Origin: Sphingosinicella sp. CPCC 101087
Lineage (GTDB): Bacteria > Pseudomonadota > Alphaproteobacteria > Sphingomonadales > Sphingomonadaceae
Reading direction: 5' to 3'
DNA: 64,000 bases
Assembly (NCBI RefSeq): GCF_004151485.1
Contig: NZ_SBFF01000008.1
Span: forward strand, 62,001 to 126,000
The notes below the pieces were generated by a model. The model was not told where the DNA came from, ran no database searches, and was given only the letters and a program-made list of their open reading frames with translations. This document shows, piece after piece, positions 50,921-59,699 of this stretch; the stretch's first letter is position 1; every line of letters starts with the position of its first letter. The position numbers were made by a program, and so were the translations under genes.

Positions 50921-52066
50921 TTGTCGCGCGCCGCCGCCGATGCCAGACTTGGCACTGTGCTGCACCAGCCCCTCGATCCGGCCGCCGTCCTCGAAGACGG
51001 TGAGCCGCCGGCGCGCACGACGAGCGAACGCACGCGCGCCGTCCTGTGGTTGACGGCGGCCTTCTGGGGCTCGAACGTCGCCATCTTCACCTTCGCCAAC
51101 TGGCTGGAAGGCCATCCCCTGCTGTACGAAATGGCGGGAATGCGGCTGCTGCTGGCGGGCCTCGGATATCTGCTGAGCCTCGCCATATTAGCGATCCTTC
51201 ACCGGCTCGCCCATCGGACGCTGCGCGTACGCGCCGTGGTGCTCATCGCCGCCGCGGCGGTGGCAGCCGAAGTTTATGCCTGGCTCAGCTTCTTCGGCTT
51301 TGCCCTGATCAGCGGCGGTTCGTTCCATCCGGATATCAATCTGGCCAATGCGATCACGACGGTAGCGACGTGGAGCTGGTTCTTCATCGCTTGGGCGGCC
51401 TTGTGCACGGTCCTTGAATATCATTTCGACGTTCAGGACGAGCGGCTGCGCACCGCGCAGTTCAAGGCGCTCGCCGAGAAGGCCAAGCAGCGCGCCCTCC
51501 ACAATCAGGTCAATCCCCACTTCCTGTTCAACAGCCTCAACTCGATTTCCGCCTTGATCAACGACCGCCGCATCGAAAGCGCCGATCGGATGATCGACCT
51601 GCTGGCGACCTATTTCCGCAAGATGCTGGCGGTCGACCCCTCTGCCGAGATCACGCTCAGAGAGGAAATCGGGCTGCAGATGGAATATCTGGAGATTGAG
51701 CGCGCCCGCTACGATGACCTCGACGTGGAGATCGACCTTGAAACCGGACTCGACGCGGCGACCGTCCCGGCCTTGCTGCTCCAACCTCTGGTGGAGAATG
51801 CGGTAAAGCACGGTGTCGCCCGGTCGCAGCCTCCCGTCCGAATCGTCATTCGAGCCCGCCGCAAGGATGGCTCGCTGGAGATCGCCGTCGAAAATCACGG
51901 CCAGATCACCCGGAGCGCGTCCGCGAAGGGAACCGGGCTCGGCCTCGCCAACGTCCGCGAGCGCCTGCACAACCGTTTCGGCGAACGGCAGTCGTTGCGG
52001 GCGGCGCCGATGGTAGGCGGCGGCTTCGCCGCGATCGTCGAGCTTCCGCTCAGCGGGGCGTCATGA
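50921..52066 (+). CDS. LytS/YehU-type sensor histidine kinase
   Basis: A 381-residue kinase of the LytS/YehU (His_kinase) family. Four membrane helices (about residues 42-62, 72-94, 103-131 and 145-166) precede the signature NQVNPHFLFNSLNSISALI, with His200. The ATPase domain shows PALLLQPLVENAVKHGVA and a G-box GTGLGLANVRERL. The overlapping LytTR gene marks it as its cognate sensor. TTG 50921 is the longest start; GTG 50957 is an alternative that keeps all domains. The ligand is unknown. Confidence 0.9.
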   Translation: MSRAAADARLGTVLHQPLDPAAVLEDGEPPARTTSERTRAVLWLTAAFWGSNVAIFTFANWLEGHPLLYEMAGMRLLLAGLGYLLSLAILAILHRLAHRTLRVRAVVLIAAAAVAAEVYAWLSFFGFALISGGSFHPDINLANAITTVATWSWFFIAWAALCTVLEYHFDVQDERLRTAQFKALAEKAKQRALHNQVNPHFLFNSLNSISALINDRRIESADRMIDLLATYFRKMLAVDPSAEITLREEIGLQMEYLEIERARYDDLDVEIDLETGLDAATVPALLLQPLVENAVKHGVARSQPPVRIVIRARRKDGSLEIAVENHGQITRSASAKGTGLGLANVRERLHNRFGERQSLRAAPMVGGGFAAIVELPLSGAS

Positions 52067-52860
52067 CCGTGCTCCGGATCCTCACCGTCGATGACGAACC
52101 GCTCGCTTTGCTTCGCCTCGAGCAGGCGCTGCGCCGCATTCCGGATGTCGCCCATGTCGGTGCCGCCGCCAGCTGTCGCGAGGCGCTTGACAGCATCCAT
52201 TCCCTGCGCCCGGACGTCGTCCTGCTCGACATCAGCATGCGCGACGGGAGCGGCTTCGACGTGGTCGATCGGCTGAACGGCGAGGCGCCTCCGGCGATCG
52301 TCTTCGTCACGGCCTTCGATCATTTCGCCGTCCGGGCCTTCGAAACGAAGGCGGTCGATTATGTACTGAAGCCGGTGTCGTCGCAGCGACTCGGCGAGGC
52401 GATCGGCCGCGCTCGCGACCGGCTCGAGTCGGTCGACGCGGCCAACCAGCTCGCCGAGTTGCGCCTGGTGGTGGACGAGCTGCGCCGCGAGCTTCGCGAC
52501 GGGAAGGCGGCTGTCACGCGGGCAGAGCTGTGGATCCGCGGCAACGTCGGCGGCTATGTCCGAATCTTCTCCGACGAAATCGAATGGGTGAAGGCGGAGG
52601 ACGATTATGTCCGCCTCCATGTCGGCGACAAATCCTATCTGATGCGCTCGTCGCTTCGCGCTCTGGCGCCCAAGATCGACGCGGACCGCCAGTTCGTCCG
52701 CGTCCACCGCGCCGCCCTGGTCCGCAAGTCGGCCATTCGCGCGGTCCATCGCCTCCCGATCGGCCGGCTCGAGGTCGAGCTCCAGAGCGGCCAGAGGATC
52801 CCCACCGGTCGGGTTTATGCCCGCCAGCTCAAGGCGGTGATCGGCTCGACTCCGGCTTAG
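52063..52860 (+). CDS. LytTR-family response regulator
   Basis: A 265-residue regulator. The receiver has ILTVDDEPLALLRLEQAL, phospho-acceptor Asp56 in PDVVLLDISMRDGSG and VTAFDHFAVRAFETKAVDYVLKPV with the switch lysine. The LytTR DNA-binding domain is at about residues 155-260 (IEWVKAEDDYVRLHVGDKSYLMRSSLRAL; QFVRVHRAALVRKSAI). ATG overlaps the kinase stop (ATGA). LytTR proteins bind paired 9-mers 12-13 bases apart, exactly the pattern found in both flanking regions. Confidence 0.94.
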   Translation: MTVLRILTVDDEPLALLRLEQALRRIPDVAHVGAAASCREALDSIHSLRPDVVLLDISMRDGSGFDVVDRLNGEAPPAIVFVTAFDHFAVRAFETKAVDYVLKPVSSQRLGEAIGRARDRLESVDAANQLAELRLVVDELRRELRDGKAAVTRAELWIRGNVGGYVRIFSDEIEWVKAEDDYVRLHVGDKSYLMRSSLRALAPKIDADRQFVRVHRAALVRKSAIRAVHRLPIGRLEVELQSGQRIPTGRVYARQLKAVIGSTPA

Positions 52861-53204
52861 GACGGCCGACGGGCGAGACGCCCGGCCACCGAAACGTCCG
52901 GCGACACAAGGCTCCGCCCCGCGACGTTTGCGCCGGGCGCCGCGACGTTCACGCCAAAGACGGGCCGCTCGCCCGCAGCAAACGGCCCTTCGCCCACAGC
53001 GCGATGGCGATGGCGGCCGGCCACCCGCACCCTCTCTCTCCCGTCTGGAAGAGGGGGAACGTGCATGCGACGCGGCACGAACATCGGCTGTGCCGTCTTC
53101 GGCGGCTTCGCAGGCCCCGAGCCGGGCTCCGCTGGCGCCTGCGCCGGCACCGGCCGGGTGTGCTCTTCCTACGCGAATCCATGAATCCAACAGGGAGAGA
53201 CTGA
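52861..53204. other. Leader region ahead of the second TonB receptor
   Basis: About 344 bases without a supported gene. It holds a LytTR-type direct repeat at 52921-52950 and a Shine-Dalgarno AGGGAGAG just ahead of the receptor ATG. The length leaves room for a promoter and an untranslated leader; no convincing riboswitch or sRNA was recognised. Confidence 0.5.
52921..52950 (+). promoter_or_regulatory. LytTR-type direct repeat upstream of the TonB receptor
   Basis: GCGACGTTT (52921-52929) and GCGACGTTC (52942-52950) repeat with a 21-base period. This is the same motif, the same spacing and the same orientation relative to the downstream gene as the repeat found ahead of the secreted-protein gene. 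It begins 61 bases after the LytTR stop. Confidence 0.62.
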
Positions 53205-56168
53205 ATGACTGCAACCAGGAAATTGCTCGGCGCGCTGCTTTGCTCCGCCGCCATTCTAGGCACCGCGCAACCCGCCTTGGCGCAGGACGAAACCGGCGAG
53301 CTGCCCGCCGGGACTGGCACTGCCGACACGGCCCGCGACGGAGAGGCGATCATCGTCACAGGCTCACGCATCGCCCGGCGCGACCTCACCTCGAGCAGTC
53401 CCCTGGCCGTCGTCCAGGATGAGGAGTTCCGCCTGTCCGGCGCCGTGAACGTCGAGCAGGTCATCAATACGCTGCCGCAAGTCGTTCCCGGCGTGACAGC
53501 CTTCTCGAACAACCCCGGCGGCGGCGTGGCCACGGTCGACCTTCGCGGGCTGGGCGCGCAGCGGACCCTCGTTCTGGTCAACGGCCGGCGCTGGGTGTTC
53601 TTCGCGCCCAACCAGCAGGTCGACCTCAACACCATACCCAGCTTCCTTATCGACAGCGTCGACGTCGTCACGGGCGGGGCTTCGGCGGTCTACGGCTCGG
53701 ACGCACTCGCCGGCGTCGTGAACTTCCGCCTCCGCACCGATCTCGACGGCCTGATTGCCGGCGCGCAATACAGCATCACCGGCCGCGGCGACGGCGCACG
53801 CTACAACGCCTATGCGGCGATTGGGGCACCGTTCGCCGACGGCCGCGGCAACGTCACGGCCTATCTGGAATATTTCAACCGGGGTCAGATCATGGCTTCG
53901 GACCGGCGCTTCTCGATCTTTGCGCTGGGTGACAATGCCGACGACACGGGCCTGATCCCGCTGGGTTCCTCTTCGGTGCCGCAGGGCCGGCTCGTCGCCC
54001 CGGGCAGCATCGTCGTGAACGGTGTCACCCTGCCGATAGCGAACGGCACCAATTATGCCGGGCCGCTGCCAGGCAATCCCGGCGGCGCCTTCTTCGGGAC
54101 CGCGGGCATCAGCCGCCCCTATACCAACGCCGAGAGCCACAATTACGCACCCGAGAACTTCCTGATGGTGCCGCAGGAACGGTGGGTGCTCGGCGGCTTC
54201 GCCGAGTTCGAGCTGGCCGAGGGCATCAACGCCTATATCGAGGCGACTTACGCGAACAACCGGGTCCAGAACGAACTCGCCGCAACCCCGATCGCGGGAA
54301 ATGTCGACATCAATCTGGCGGCCGTCGAGCAGCATGTATCGCCTGCCGACTTCACGCAGCTCCAGACGATTGCTGCCCGGCAGCAGGCCGCAAATGCGGC
54401 GGCCCTGGCGGCCGGCAGTCCGCTGCCGTTCAACAACTTCACGATCGGCACCACGGCTCAGGCTGGGGTACCCCTGCCGGCCGGATTTGTGCGGCTGAAC
54501 GTGAACCAGCGCGTCATGCAGGTCGGCTCGCGCAATACCAGCTTCGAACAGGGGTCGTGGCGAACCCTGGCCGGCCTTCGGGGAGACCTGACCGATTCTC
54601 TCTCATACGATGTGTACTACTTGTTTGCGCGCAACCGGAACTCGAACATCCAGGGCGGGAACATCTCCCGCAGCGCCTTCAACCGGCTGGTCGCGGACGG
54701 CACCTGCAACATTTTCGGAGCCAACCAGCTCAGCGCGGCGTGCGTCGACCAGATTTCCATTCTGACGCAGAACACCACCATATCACAGCTCCAGGTGGCG
54801 CAGGCCAGCGTTTCGGGTCCACTCTTCACCTTCGCCTCGGCGAGCGAACCGGTCGCCTTCGCGGCCGGCCTGGAGTGGCGCAGCATCAGCGCGCAGTTCA
54901 TCCCCGACACCGCTTTGTCCTCCGGGGACGTCGTCGGATTCAATGCGGGGCTGCCGACCGCCGGCGCGTACAACGTGAAGGAAGCGTTTGCGGAGCTTCG
55001 CGTGCCGATCGTCCGCGACGGCTTCATCTACGGGATCGATCTCAACGGCGCCGCCCGCTACTCTGATTACTCGCTCGCCGCCGTGGGCGGAGTCTGGACC
55101 TATGCCGGCGGCGTGGAAATCGCCCCCATCCGCGACATCGCCCTGCGCGCACAATATCAACGCGCCGTTCGTGCACCGAACATCCTCGATCTGTTCGGTG
55201 GAGCCGGAATAGGCTTTCCGGCCGCGACCGATCCATGCGCCCTCGCTTCGGCGGCCACCGACCCGACCATCCGCGCCCTGTGCATCGCGACGGGCGTGCC
55301 GGAATCCGCGGTCGGGCAGTCGGGGCTTCAGCCGAACGCCCAGATCCAGGGGCGTTTCAGCGGCAATCCCGATCTGGAGGAGGAGGTTTCCGATACCTGG
55401 ACCGTGGGCGCGGTGATAAGGCCCAGCTTCATCCCACGGCTCAACATCACCATCGACTATTTCGACATCAAGGTCGTCAACGCCATCGCAGCGCGCGCGA
55501 ACGGCGTGAACAACGTCCTCAATTTCTGCTACAATGTCGTGCAGGACGTGAGCAGCATCTTCTGCCGCTCGATCACGCGCAATCCGCTCACGGGCGTGAT
55601 CGAGGGCGGGCCGTTCGTGGTCGACGCAACCAACGACAATCTCGGCGGCCTCGAGACGAGCGGAGTCGACCTGCAGGTCGACTATAGCGTCCCGTTGGAC
55701 TTCAGCCTTGTCGGCCAGGGCACCTCCCGCGTGAGCATGGCGCTACTCGGCACCTGGACCCGCAAGGCGGACTTCATCCCCGTGGCAGGGCTCGACGTCG
55801 TCAATCCGGGCGCCGGTCGGTTCGGGCTGATCGTCGGGGAGCCGATCCCGCGCTGGAGATGGTCCACCCGCATGTCCTTCATCGACGGCCCGGTTACCGC
55901 AAGTTTCAGATGGCGGCATACCGGCGCGGTGCGGGACGACAATGACACCGCGACCTACGTCGTCGAACGGATCGGTACCTACGACCTGTTCGACCTCTCC
56001 TTCGCCTTCGACGTCAGCGACGAGCTGACGCTGAATCTCGGCGTCAATAATCTGTTCGACCGGGAGCCGCCGATTGTCGGCGCGAACCAGTCCCAGTCCA
56101 ACACCTATCCCGGAACCTATGACGTGATCGGGCGGGACTTCTTCGTCTCGGCAAACCTGCGCTTCTGA
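53205..56168 (+). CDS. TonB-dependent receptor
   Basis: A 987-residue outer-membrane receptor. The signal peptide ends near residue 27 (QPALAQ). A TonB-box-like EAIIVTGSRIARRDL is followed by the plug (SSPLAVVQDEEFRLSGAVNVEQVINTLPQ; LRGLGAQRTLVLVNGRRWV; VDVVTGGASAVYGSDALAGVVNFRL) and a barrel ending VIGRDFFVSANLRF with terminal phenylalanine. There is no STN domain, so it does not use FecR signalling; a LytTR site lies in its leader instead. The form matches the long sphingomonad/Caulobacter receptors used for glycans, peptides or metal chelates. The ligand is unknown. Confidence 0.93.
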   Translation: MTATRKLLGALLCSAAILGTAQPALAQDETGELPAGTGTADTARDGEAIIVTGSRIARRDLTSSSPLAVVQDEEFRLSGAVNVEQVINTLPQVVPGVTAFSNNPGGGVATVDLRGLGAQRTLVLVNGRRWVFFAPNQQVDLNTIPSFLIDSVDVVTGGASAVYGSDALAGVVNFRLRTDLDGLIAGAQYSITGRGDGARYNAYAAIGAPFADGRGNVTAYLEYFNRGQIMASDRRFSIFALGDNADDTGLIPLGSSSVPQGRLVAPGSIVVNGVTLPIANGTNYAGPLPGNPGGAFFGTAGISRPYTNAESHNYAPENFLMVPQERWVLGGFAEFELAEGINAYIEATYANNRVQNELAATPIAGNVDINLAAVEQHVSPADFTQLQTIAARQQAANAAALAAGSPLPFNNFTIGTTAQAGVPLPAGFVRLNVNQRVMQVGSRNTSFEQGSWRTLAGLRGDLTDSLSYDVYYLFARNRNSNIQGGNISRSAFNRLVADGTCNIFGANQLSAACVDQISILTQNTTISQLQVAQASVSGPLFTFASASEPVAFAAGLEWRSISAQFIPDTALSSGDVVGFNAGLPTAGAYNVKEAFAELRVPIVRDGFIYGIDLNGAARYSDYSLAAVGGVWTYAGGVEIAPIRDIALRAQYQRAVRAPNILDLFGGAGIGFPAATDPCALASAATDPTIRALCIATGVPESAVGQSGLQPNAQIQGRFSGNPDLEEEVSDTWTVGAVIRPSFIPRLNITIDYFDIKVVNAIAARANGVNNVLNFCYNVVQDVSSIFCRSITRNPLTGVIEGGPFVVDATNDNLGGLETSGVDLQVDYSVPLDFSLVGQGTSRVSMALLGTWTRKADFIPVAGLDVVNPGAGRFGLIVGEPIPRWRWSTRMSFIDGPVTASFRWRHTGAVRDDNDTATYVVERIGTYDLFDLSFAFDVSDELTLNLGVNNLFDREPPIVGANQSQSNTYPGTYDVIGRDFFVSANLRF

Positions 56169-56194
56169 CGCTTGCGGGACGACGGACTTCCAGG

Positions 56195-56240
56195 TTCGGA
56201 TGCCCCGACGATCTCCCCTAGCATCGTCGGGGCATCCGAA
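56195..56240 (+). repeat. Perfect 18-base inverted repeat after the TonB receptor
   Basis: TTCGGATGCCCCGACGAT (56195-56212) is exactly complementary to 56223-56240, with a 10-base loop. It is unusually long and perfect, has no T-tract, and lies directly ahead of the terminator at 56248. It could stabilise the receptor mRNA 3' end or be a protein-binding element. Confidence 0.6.
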
Positions 56241-56247
56241 TGACTCC

Positions 56248-56279
56248 GGGGCGGCATGAAGATGCCGTCCCACTTTTTT
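56248..56279 (+). terminator. Intrinsic terminator of the TonB receptor unit
   Basis: GGGGCGGCAT (56248-56257), a GAAG loop and ATGCCGTCCC (56262-56271) form a 10-base-pair stem with one G-U pair, followed by AC and six T residues. This is a canonical rho-independent terminator on the plus strand, 80 bases past the receptor stop. Confidence 0.85.
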
Positions 56280-56313
56280 CCGTGGTGAGGACCGACGGTC
56301 CTGCCGCGCGGGA

Positions 56314-57513
56314 TCAGGAGGCTTCCCGGGCAGCCTCGAATCCGGCCGGCAGCGTTCCGGGCCGGCGGACGGCGGGCGCCAGCCCGATCAGCGGACGCAG
56401 CGGGCCGATCCGGCGGCCGCCTTCGTAGAAGAGCGCGCAGCCCGCGAACGTCGCCGCGACGAGGACGGCGAAGAAAGCCGTCGGGCTCAATCCGGAATCG
56501 TGCAGCCACCATGCCACCAGAACGATGATCGTCTGATGGACGAGATAGAAAGGAAAGACCGCCTCGGTCAGCTTCGCCCGCATCGGGTGATCGCGATTGA
56601 ACCATTGATGCGCCACCCCCAGCAGGACGAGGATCGCGCTCCAGCCCATGACGAGCAGCGCGTCGCGATGCAGCGCCTGGGCAGCGTGCGTCCGCGCATC
56701 GGGAAAACGGACCTCGACCGCAATCAGGACGGCATAGGCGGTCGCAGCGACGGCGAGGGCCGGCCACCGCATGCGGAGAATGGCCGGCCATAGCGCCGGC
56801 GTCCCGGCAAGCACGAAGCCGAACAAAAAGGCCGGGAGATAGGTGAGGTCGCTCACCCAGTCGTGCAGCAGGCCGTGCGTTTCGGGCACGGTGAAGAGCA
56901 GCACCAGGCGCAAGGGAAGCAGAGGCACGAGGGGAAGCCAGAGCAGGCGGTGGTTCGAGGCAAGGCGGGCCACGAGCGCCCGGCCTTTCGCCTTGACGCC
57001 CTCAGGCACGACCAGCACCGCCGCGACCAGCACCATGGTGTAGGTCCACAGATAGGCGACGAACCACAGATGCTCCTGGCTCGGCAGCCAGACGCCCTCG
57101 ACCGCACGAAAGCCGAGCCAGTCGACCGTCCAGAAATGGAGGAGGCCATGGGAATAGCCATGGTTCAGGGCCAGCCCGACCCAGGTCTGCGGCGGCACGA
57201 TCGCGAGCATTCCGAAGGCGAGCGGGAGCAGCAGCCGCCGGCTCCGGCTCCGCACATATTCGCCGGTGCCGCGGCTGCGGCTCAGCAGCGCGTGCGACGC
57301 GAAGCCGGAGACGAGGAACAGCAGGGGCATCCGCCAGGGCTGCACCAGCAGCATCGGCCACTCGGCGGCTTCGATCGTGCGGGACGCCTTCACCAGCCAC
57401 TCCCCCGGCGCGAAGACCATCCCGGCATGATAGAAGATGAGCAGCAGGAAAGCGGCGATGCGAAGCCAGTCGAGCCCGTAATGTCTTGCAATGGGTGTGG
57501 AGGAGCGCGCCAT
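56314..57513 (-). CDS. Acyltransferase 3-family membrane protein
   Basis: A 399-residue protein with about ten membrane helices of the acyltransferase 3 family: YGLDWLRIAAFLLLIFYHAGMVFAPG with the conserved R-x10-H pair and WPMLLVQPWRMPLLFLVSGFA. It resembles OpgC-type and related enzymes that acylate or succinylate surface glycans. The start at 57513 places the family motif a few residues in. Its substrate is unknown; it is monocistronic here. Confidence 0.9.
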   Translation of the reverse strand: MARSSTPIARHYGLDWLRIAAFLLLIFYHAGMVFAPGEWLVKASRTIEAAEWPMLLVQPWRMPLLFLVSGFASHALLSRSRGTGEYVRSRSRRLLLPLAFGMLAIVPPQTWVGLALNHGYSHGLLHFWTVDWLGFRAVEGVWLPSQEHLWFVAYLWTYTMVLVAAVLVVPEGVKAKGRALVARLASNHRLLWLPLVPLLPLRLVLLFTVPETHGLLHDWVSDLTYLPAFLFGFVLAGTPALWPAILRMRWPALAVAATAYAVLIAVEVRFPDARTHAAQALHRDALLVMGWSAILVLLGVAHQWFNRDHPMRAKLTEAVFPFYLVHQTIIVLVAWWLHDSGLSPTAFFAVLVAATFAGCALFYEGGRRIGPLRPLIGLAPAVRRPGTLPAGFEAAREAS

Positions 57514-57760
57514 TCCGACTAGCCTTTCGCCGCCGGTGCCACCGCATGACACCTCGTCCGGCTTTCGGCAGCCAAGTTCATGCCTCCCGTGCGGGCGCAA
57601 GTGCCGCGAAATCAACGTACCCGATTGGGACAGCAAGATGGCGAGGCGTGAACGGTGGGAGCCGGCCTCCGGCCGCCGCGACGTCCCAGGCGACGTGCGC
57701 CGCGCCGGCACCATCCGCCTCGCCACGTGCCGTTCCGACGGGGCGCGGCGGACGACCTAG

Positions 57761-57952
57761 CTAGCGCTTCCTCTTCCTGGCTTCGAGTTTTTGCCCCTGC
57801 GCCTTGGCGGCTCCGATGAGGAGACGCTGCGAGGTTTCGGCGGCCGCGTCGGGCGTGAGGCTCACGGCGACTCCATCCGGCCCGTCGACCACGACCTCGC
57901 CTTCTTCGGCGCTCACCTCGCTCGGTTCGTCATATGTCCGATCGTGTTCCAT
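57761..57952 (-). CDS. Small acidic protein of unknown function
   Basis: A 63-residue protein, MEHDRTYDEPSEVSAEEGE then VVVDGPDGVAVSLTPDAAAETSQRLLIGAAKAQGQ and a basic tail KLEARKRKR. I recognise the VDGPDGVAVxLTPxAAxETxxRL pattern from short uncharacterised alphaproteobacterial proteins, which supports translation. Reading continues upstream without an ATG, so 57952 is chosen. Function unknown. Confidence 0.68.
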   Translation of the reverse strand: MEHDRTYDEPSEVSAEEGEVVVDGPDGVAVSLTPDAAAETSQRLLIGAAKAQGQKLEARKRKR

Positions 57953-58076
57953 CCCGACCAGAACTGCTCCGGGCGCCAGGCGTTCCCTCCCCCGAGCTTG
58001 ATCGGTGGAGCTTGCACCCTGCGAGCCGGACCAATAGAATGACGCCAAAGACGCCGAGAAGGAAAGCTCGAGCGGA

Positions 58077-58358
58077 ATGGGAGAGGATCCGGACCTCGAT
58101 CCGACACGGCCCCACTGGGTGCCGGCGGTGGTGGCGCCCAGGCGCGACTGGACGGGTATGCCGGGCTGCCGGCGCGGCGCCCGCTTCCTCATCGACGGCA
58201 GGCGCCTGCGGCCGGCCCGGTCGGATTTTCCGGTCTTCGACACGCGCGCCGACTGCCTGCGCTGGATCATGGCGCACAGGGCCGAGCTCAACCGCAACGC
58301 ACCCGACGCCGCCGTCGTCCCGGTCGATCTCGCCCGCTGGATGCTCGGCCTGGCGTGA
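58077..58358 (+). CDS. Small hypothetical protein
   Basis: A 93-residue protein with no named family. It reads GCRRGARFLIDGRRLRPARSDFPVFDTRADCLRWIMAHRAELNRNAPDAAVVPVDLARWMLGLA, which looks like an alpha/beta fold with conserved aromatic and acidic positions rather than random frame noise. ATG 58077 is used. It is divergent from the 63-residue gene and converges on the histidine kinase gene, 6 bases apart. Confidence 0.6.
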   Translation: MGEDPDLDPTRPHWVPAVVAPRRDWTGMPGCRRGARFLIDGRRLRPARSDFPVFDTRADCLRWIMAHRAELNRNAPDAAVVPVDLARWMLGLA

Positions 58359-58364
58359 CGCGGC

Positions 58365-59699
58365 TCAGGCGCGGGGAAAGCGCATGGTCACGACGAAGCC
58401 GCCCTCCGGGCGGTTCGCGAAGGCGAGGCGCGCGCCTTGGCCGGTGATCAGGGCCTCGACGATGGCGAGACCGAGCCCGGCTCCGCCGGTCGTGCGGGCG
58501 CGTGACGGCTCGCCGCGCCGGAATGGCTCGGCCAGCCGGTCCAGCATCTCCTCGCTCACGCCAGGCCCGGAATCGGCAAAGGAGACGACCAGCTCGGACC
58601 CCTGCGATTCGACTCCCACGGCGACCTCGCCGGCATAGCGCAGGCCGTTGTCGATGACGTTGTCGAAGGCGCGCCGCAAGGCCATTGGCGAAGCCATGAC
58701 GCGCGCATGGACGGCGGCGAGGTCGAGCGACACGAGATCGCCCATTTCGCGTCGCACTTCGACGAGGGCCTTCAGCTCCGCTGCGACGTCGACGGCGATA
58801 CGGGATTCCCCGGCCCCGCTCGCCCCCTTGGCGAACAATAGGGTGTCATCGAGCAGGTCGGACATTTCGGCGAGATCGGCCTCGGCGCGCTGCCGCTGCT
58901 CGGGATCGTCGATATATTCGGCCCGCAGCCGCAGGCGCGTGAGATAGGTACGCATGTCGTGGGCGATGGCGGCGAGGATACGGGTCCGCTCGGCCACAAG
59001 TCCGGCGATCCGGCCCTTCATCTCATTGAAAGCCAGCGCCAGATCCCGGGTCTCGCGAGGGCCTTCGACGGGGAGATCGGGCTGTGCAACGTCGGTGTCG
59101 ATCGCCCGCACGCGCCGGGCGAGCCGGGCCAGGGGCCGGGTGGAGCGACGGACGGCAAGAGCGATCGCAATCAGCACGAGCAGTCCGCCCAGCATGCCTG
59201 CAATGGCCCGCTGCCGCAGAAAGGCGCGCATCGGCGGCGATGGCGCGCCTTCGAAGATCAGCGCTCCGCCGCCGCGCAGCCCCACGGCCAACCGGCTGGG
59301 CGCCGTGAGCCGCCCTGGCCCCATCCATCGCGGCGCGAACCTCGACAGCAGCCGGCCGCCCAGCCCGATCTCGACCCTCCGCCCCTCGAGCATCCGGACA
59401 TAGGGGGCACCGACCTCTGCGCCGCCGCGATCCTTGAGGATAGGAAAGGCCTCCTCGAGCCGGAGCGTGAACAGGCCCGAGTTGAGCGCCTCGACGAGCG
59501 CGAGACGATCGGCGGAAGGCGTGCGCTCGACAGCCTCGACGAGAGTGCGGGCCTGCACCGGGTGCGGCATGTTCAGCGGCCGTTCCGCCCGCCCTCCTCG
59601 CGGTAGCGTCATCACGGACGCCATGAGGAGCTGGAGCAGCACGAAGCCCGACAGCAGGATGAAGGCGATCCGAAGCGACAGGTTCCGCGTCAGGGTCAT
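58365..59699 (-). CDS. Sensor histidine kinase, OmpR-system partner
   Basis: A 444-residue kinase. Membrane helix 1 (about residues 9-30) and helix 2 (about 164-186) bracket a periplasmic sensor region, followed by a HAMP linker (RRSTRPLARLARRVRAI), the DHp helix RILAAIAHDMRTYLTRLRLR (His247) and the ATPase domain (NVIDNGLRYA; DSGPGVSEEMLDRL; GAGLGLAIVEALI). Its start overlaps the stop of the regulator gene (ATGA), an OmpR-type two-component pair. The sensed stimulus is unknown; adjoining genes encode exported proteins. Confidence 0.92.
   Translation of the reverse strand: MTLTRNLSLRIAFILLSGFVLLQLLMASVMTLPRGGRAERPLNMPHPVQARTLVEAVERTPSADRLALVEALNSGLFTLRLEEAFPILKDRGGAEVGAPYVRMLEGRRVEIGLGGRLLSRFAPRWMGPGRLTAPSRLAVGLRGGGALIFEGAPSPPMRAFLRQRAIAGMLGGLLVLIAIALAVRRSTRPLARLARRVRAIDTDVAQPDLPVEGPRETRDLALAFNEMKGRIAGLVAERTRILAAIAHDMRTYLTRLRLRAEYIDDPEQRQRAEADLAEMSDLLDDTLLFAKGASGAGESRIAVDVAAELKALVEVRREMGDLVSLDLAAVHARVMASPMALRRAFDNVIDNGLRYAGEVAVGVESQGSELVVSFADSGPGVSEEMLDRLAEPFRRGEPSRARTTGGAGLGLAIVEALITGQGARLAFANRPEGGFVVTMRFPRA

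Noticed and set aside
57638-57760. A short plus-strand frame beginning MARRERWEPASGRRDVPGDV
   Set aside because: Forty residues, no ribosome-binding site, no recognisable family and Arg-rich composition typical of GC-rich noise; kept out of the annotation.
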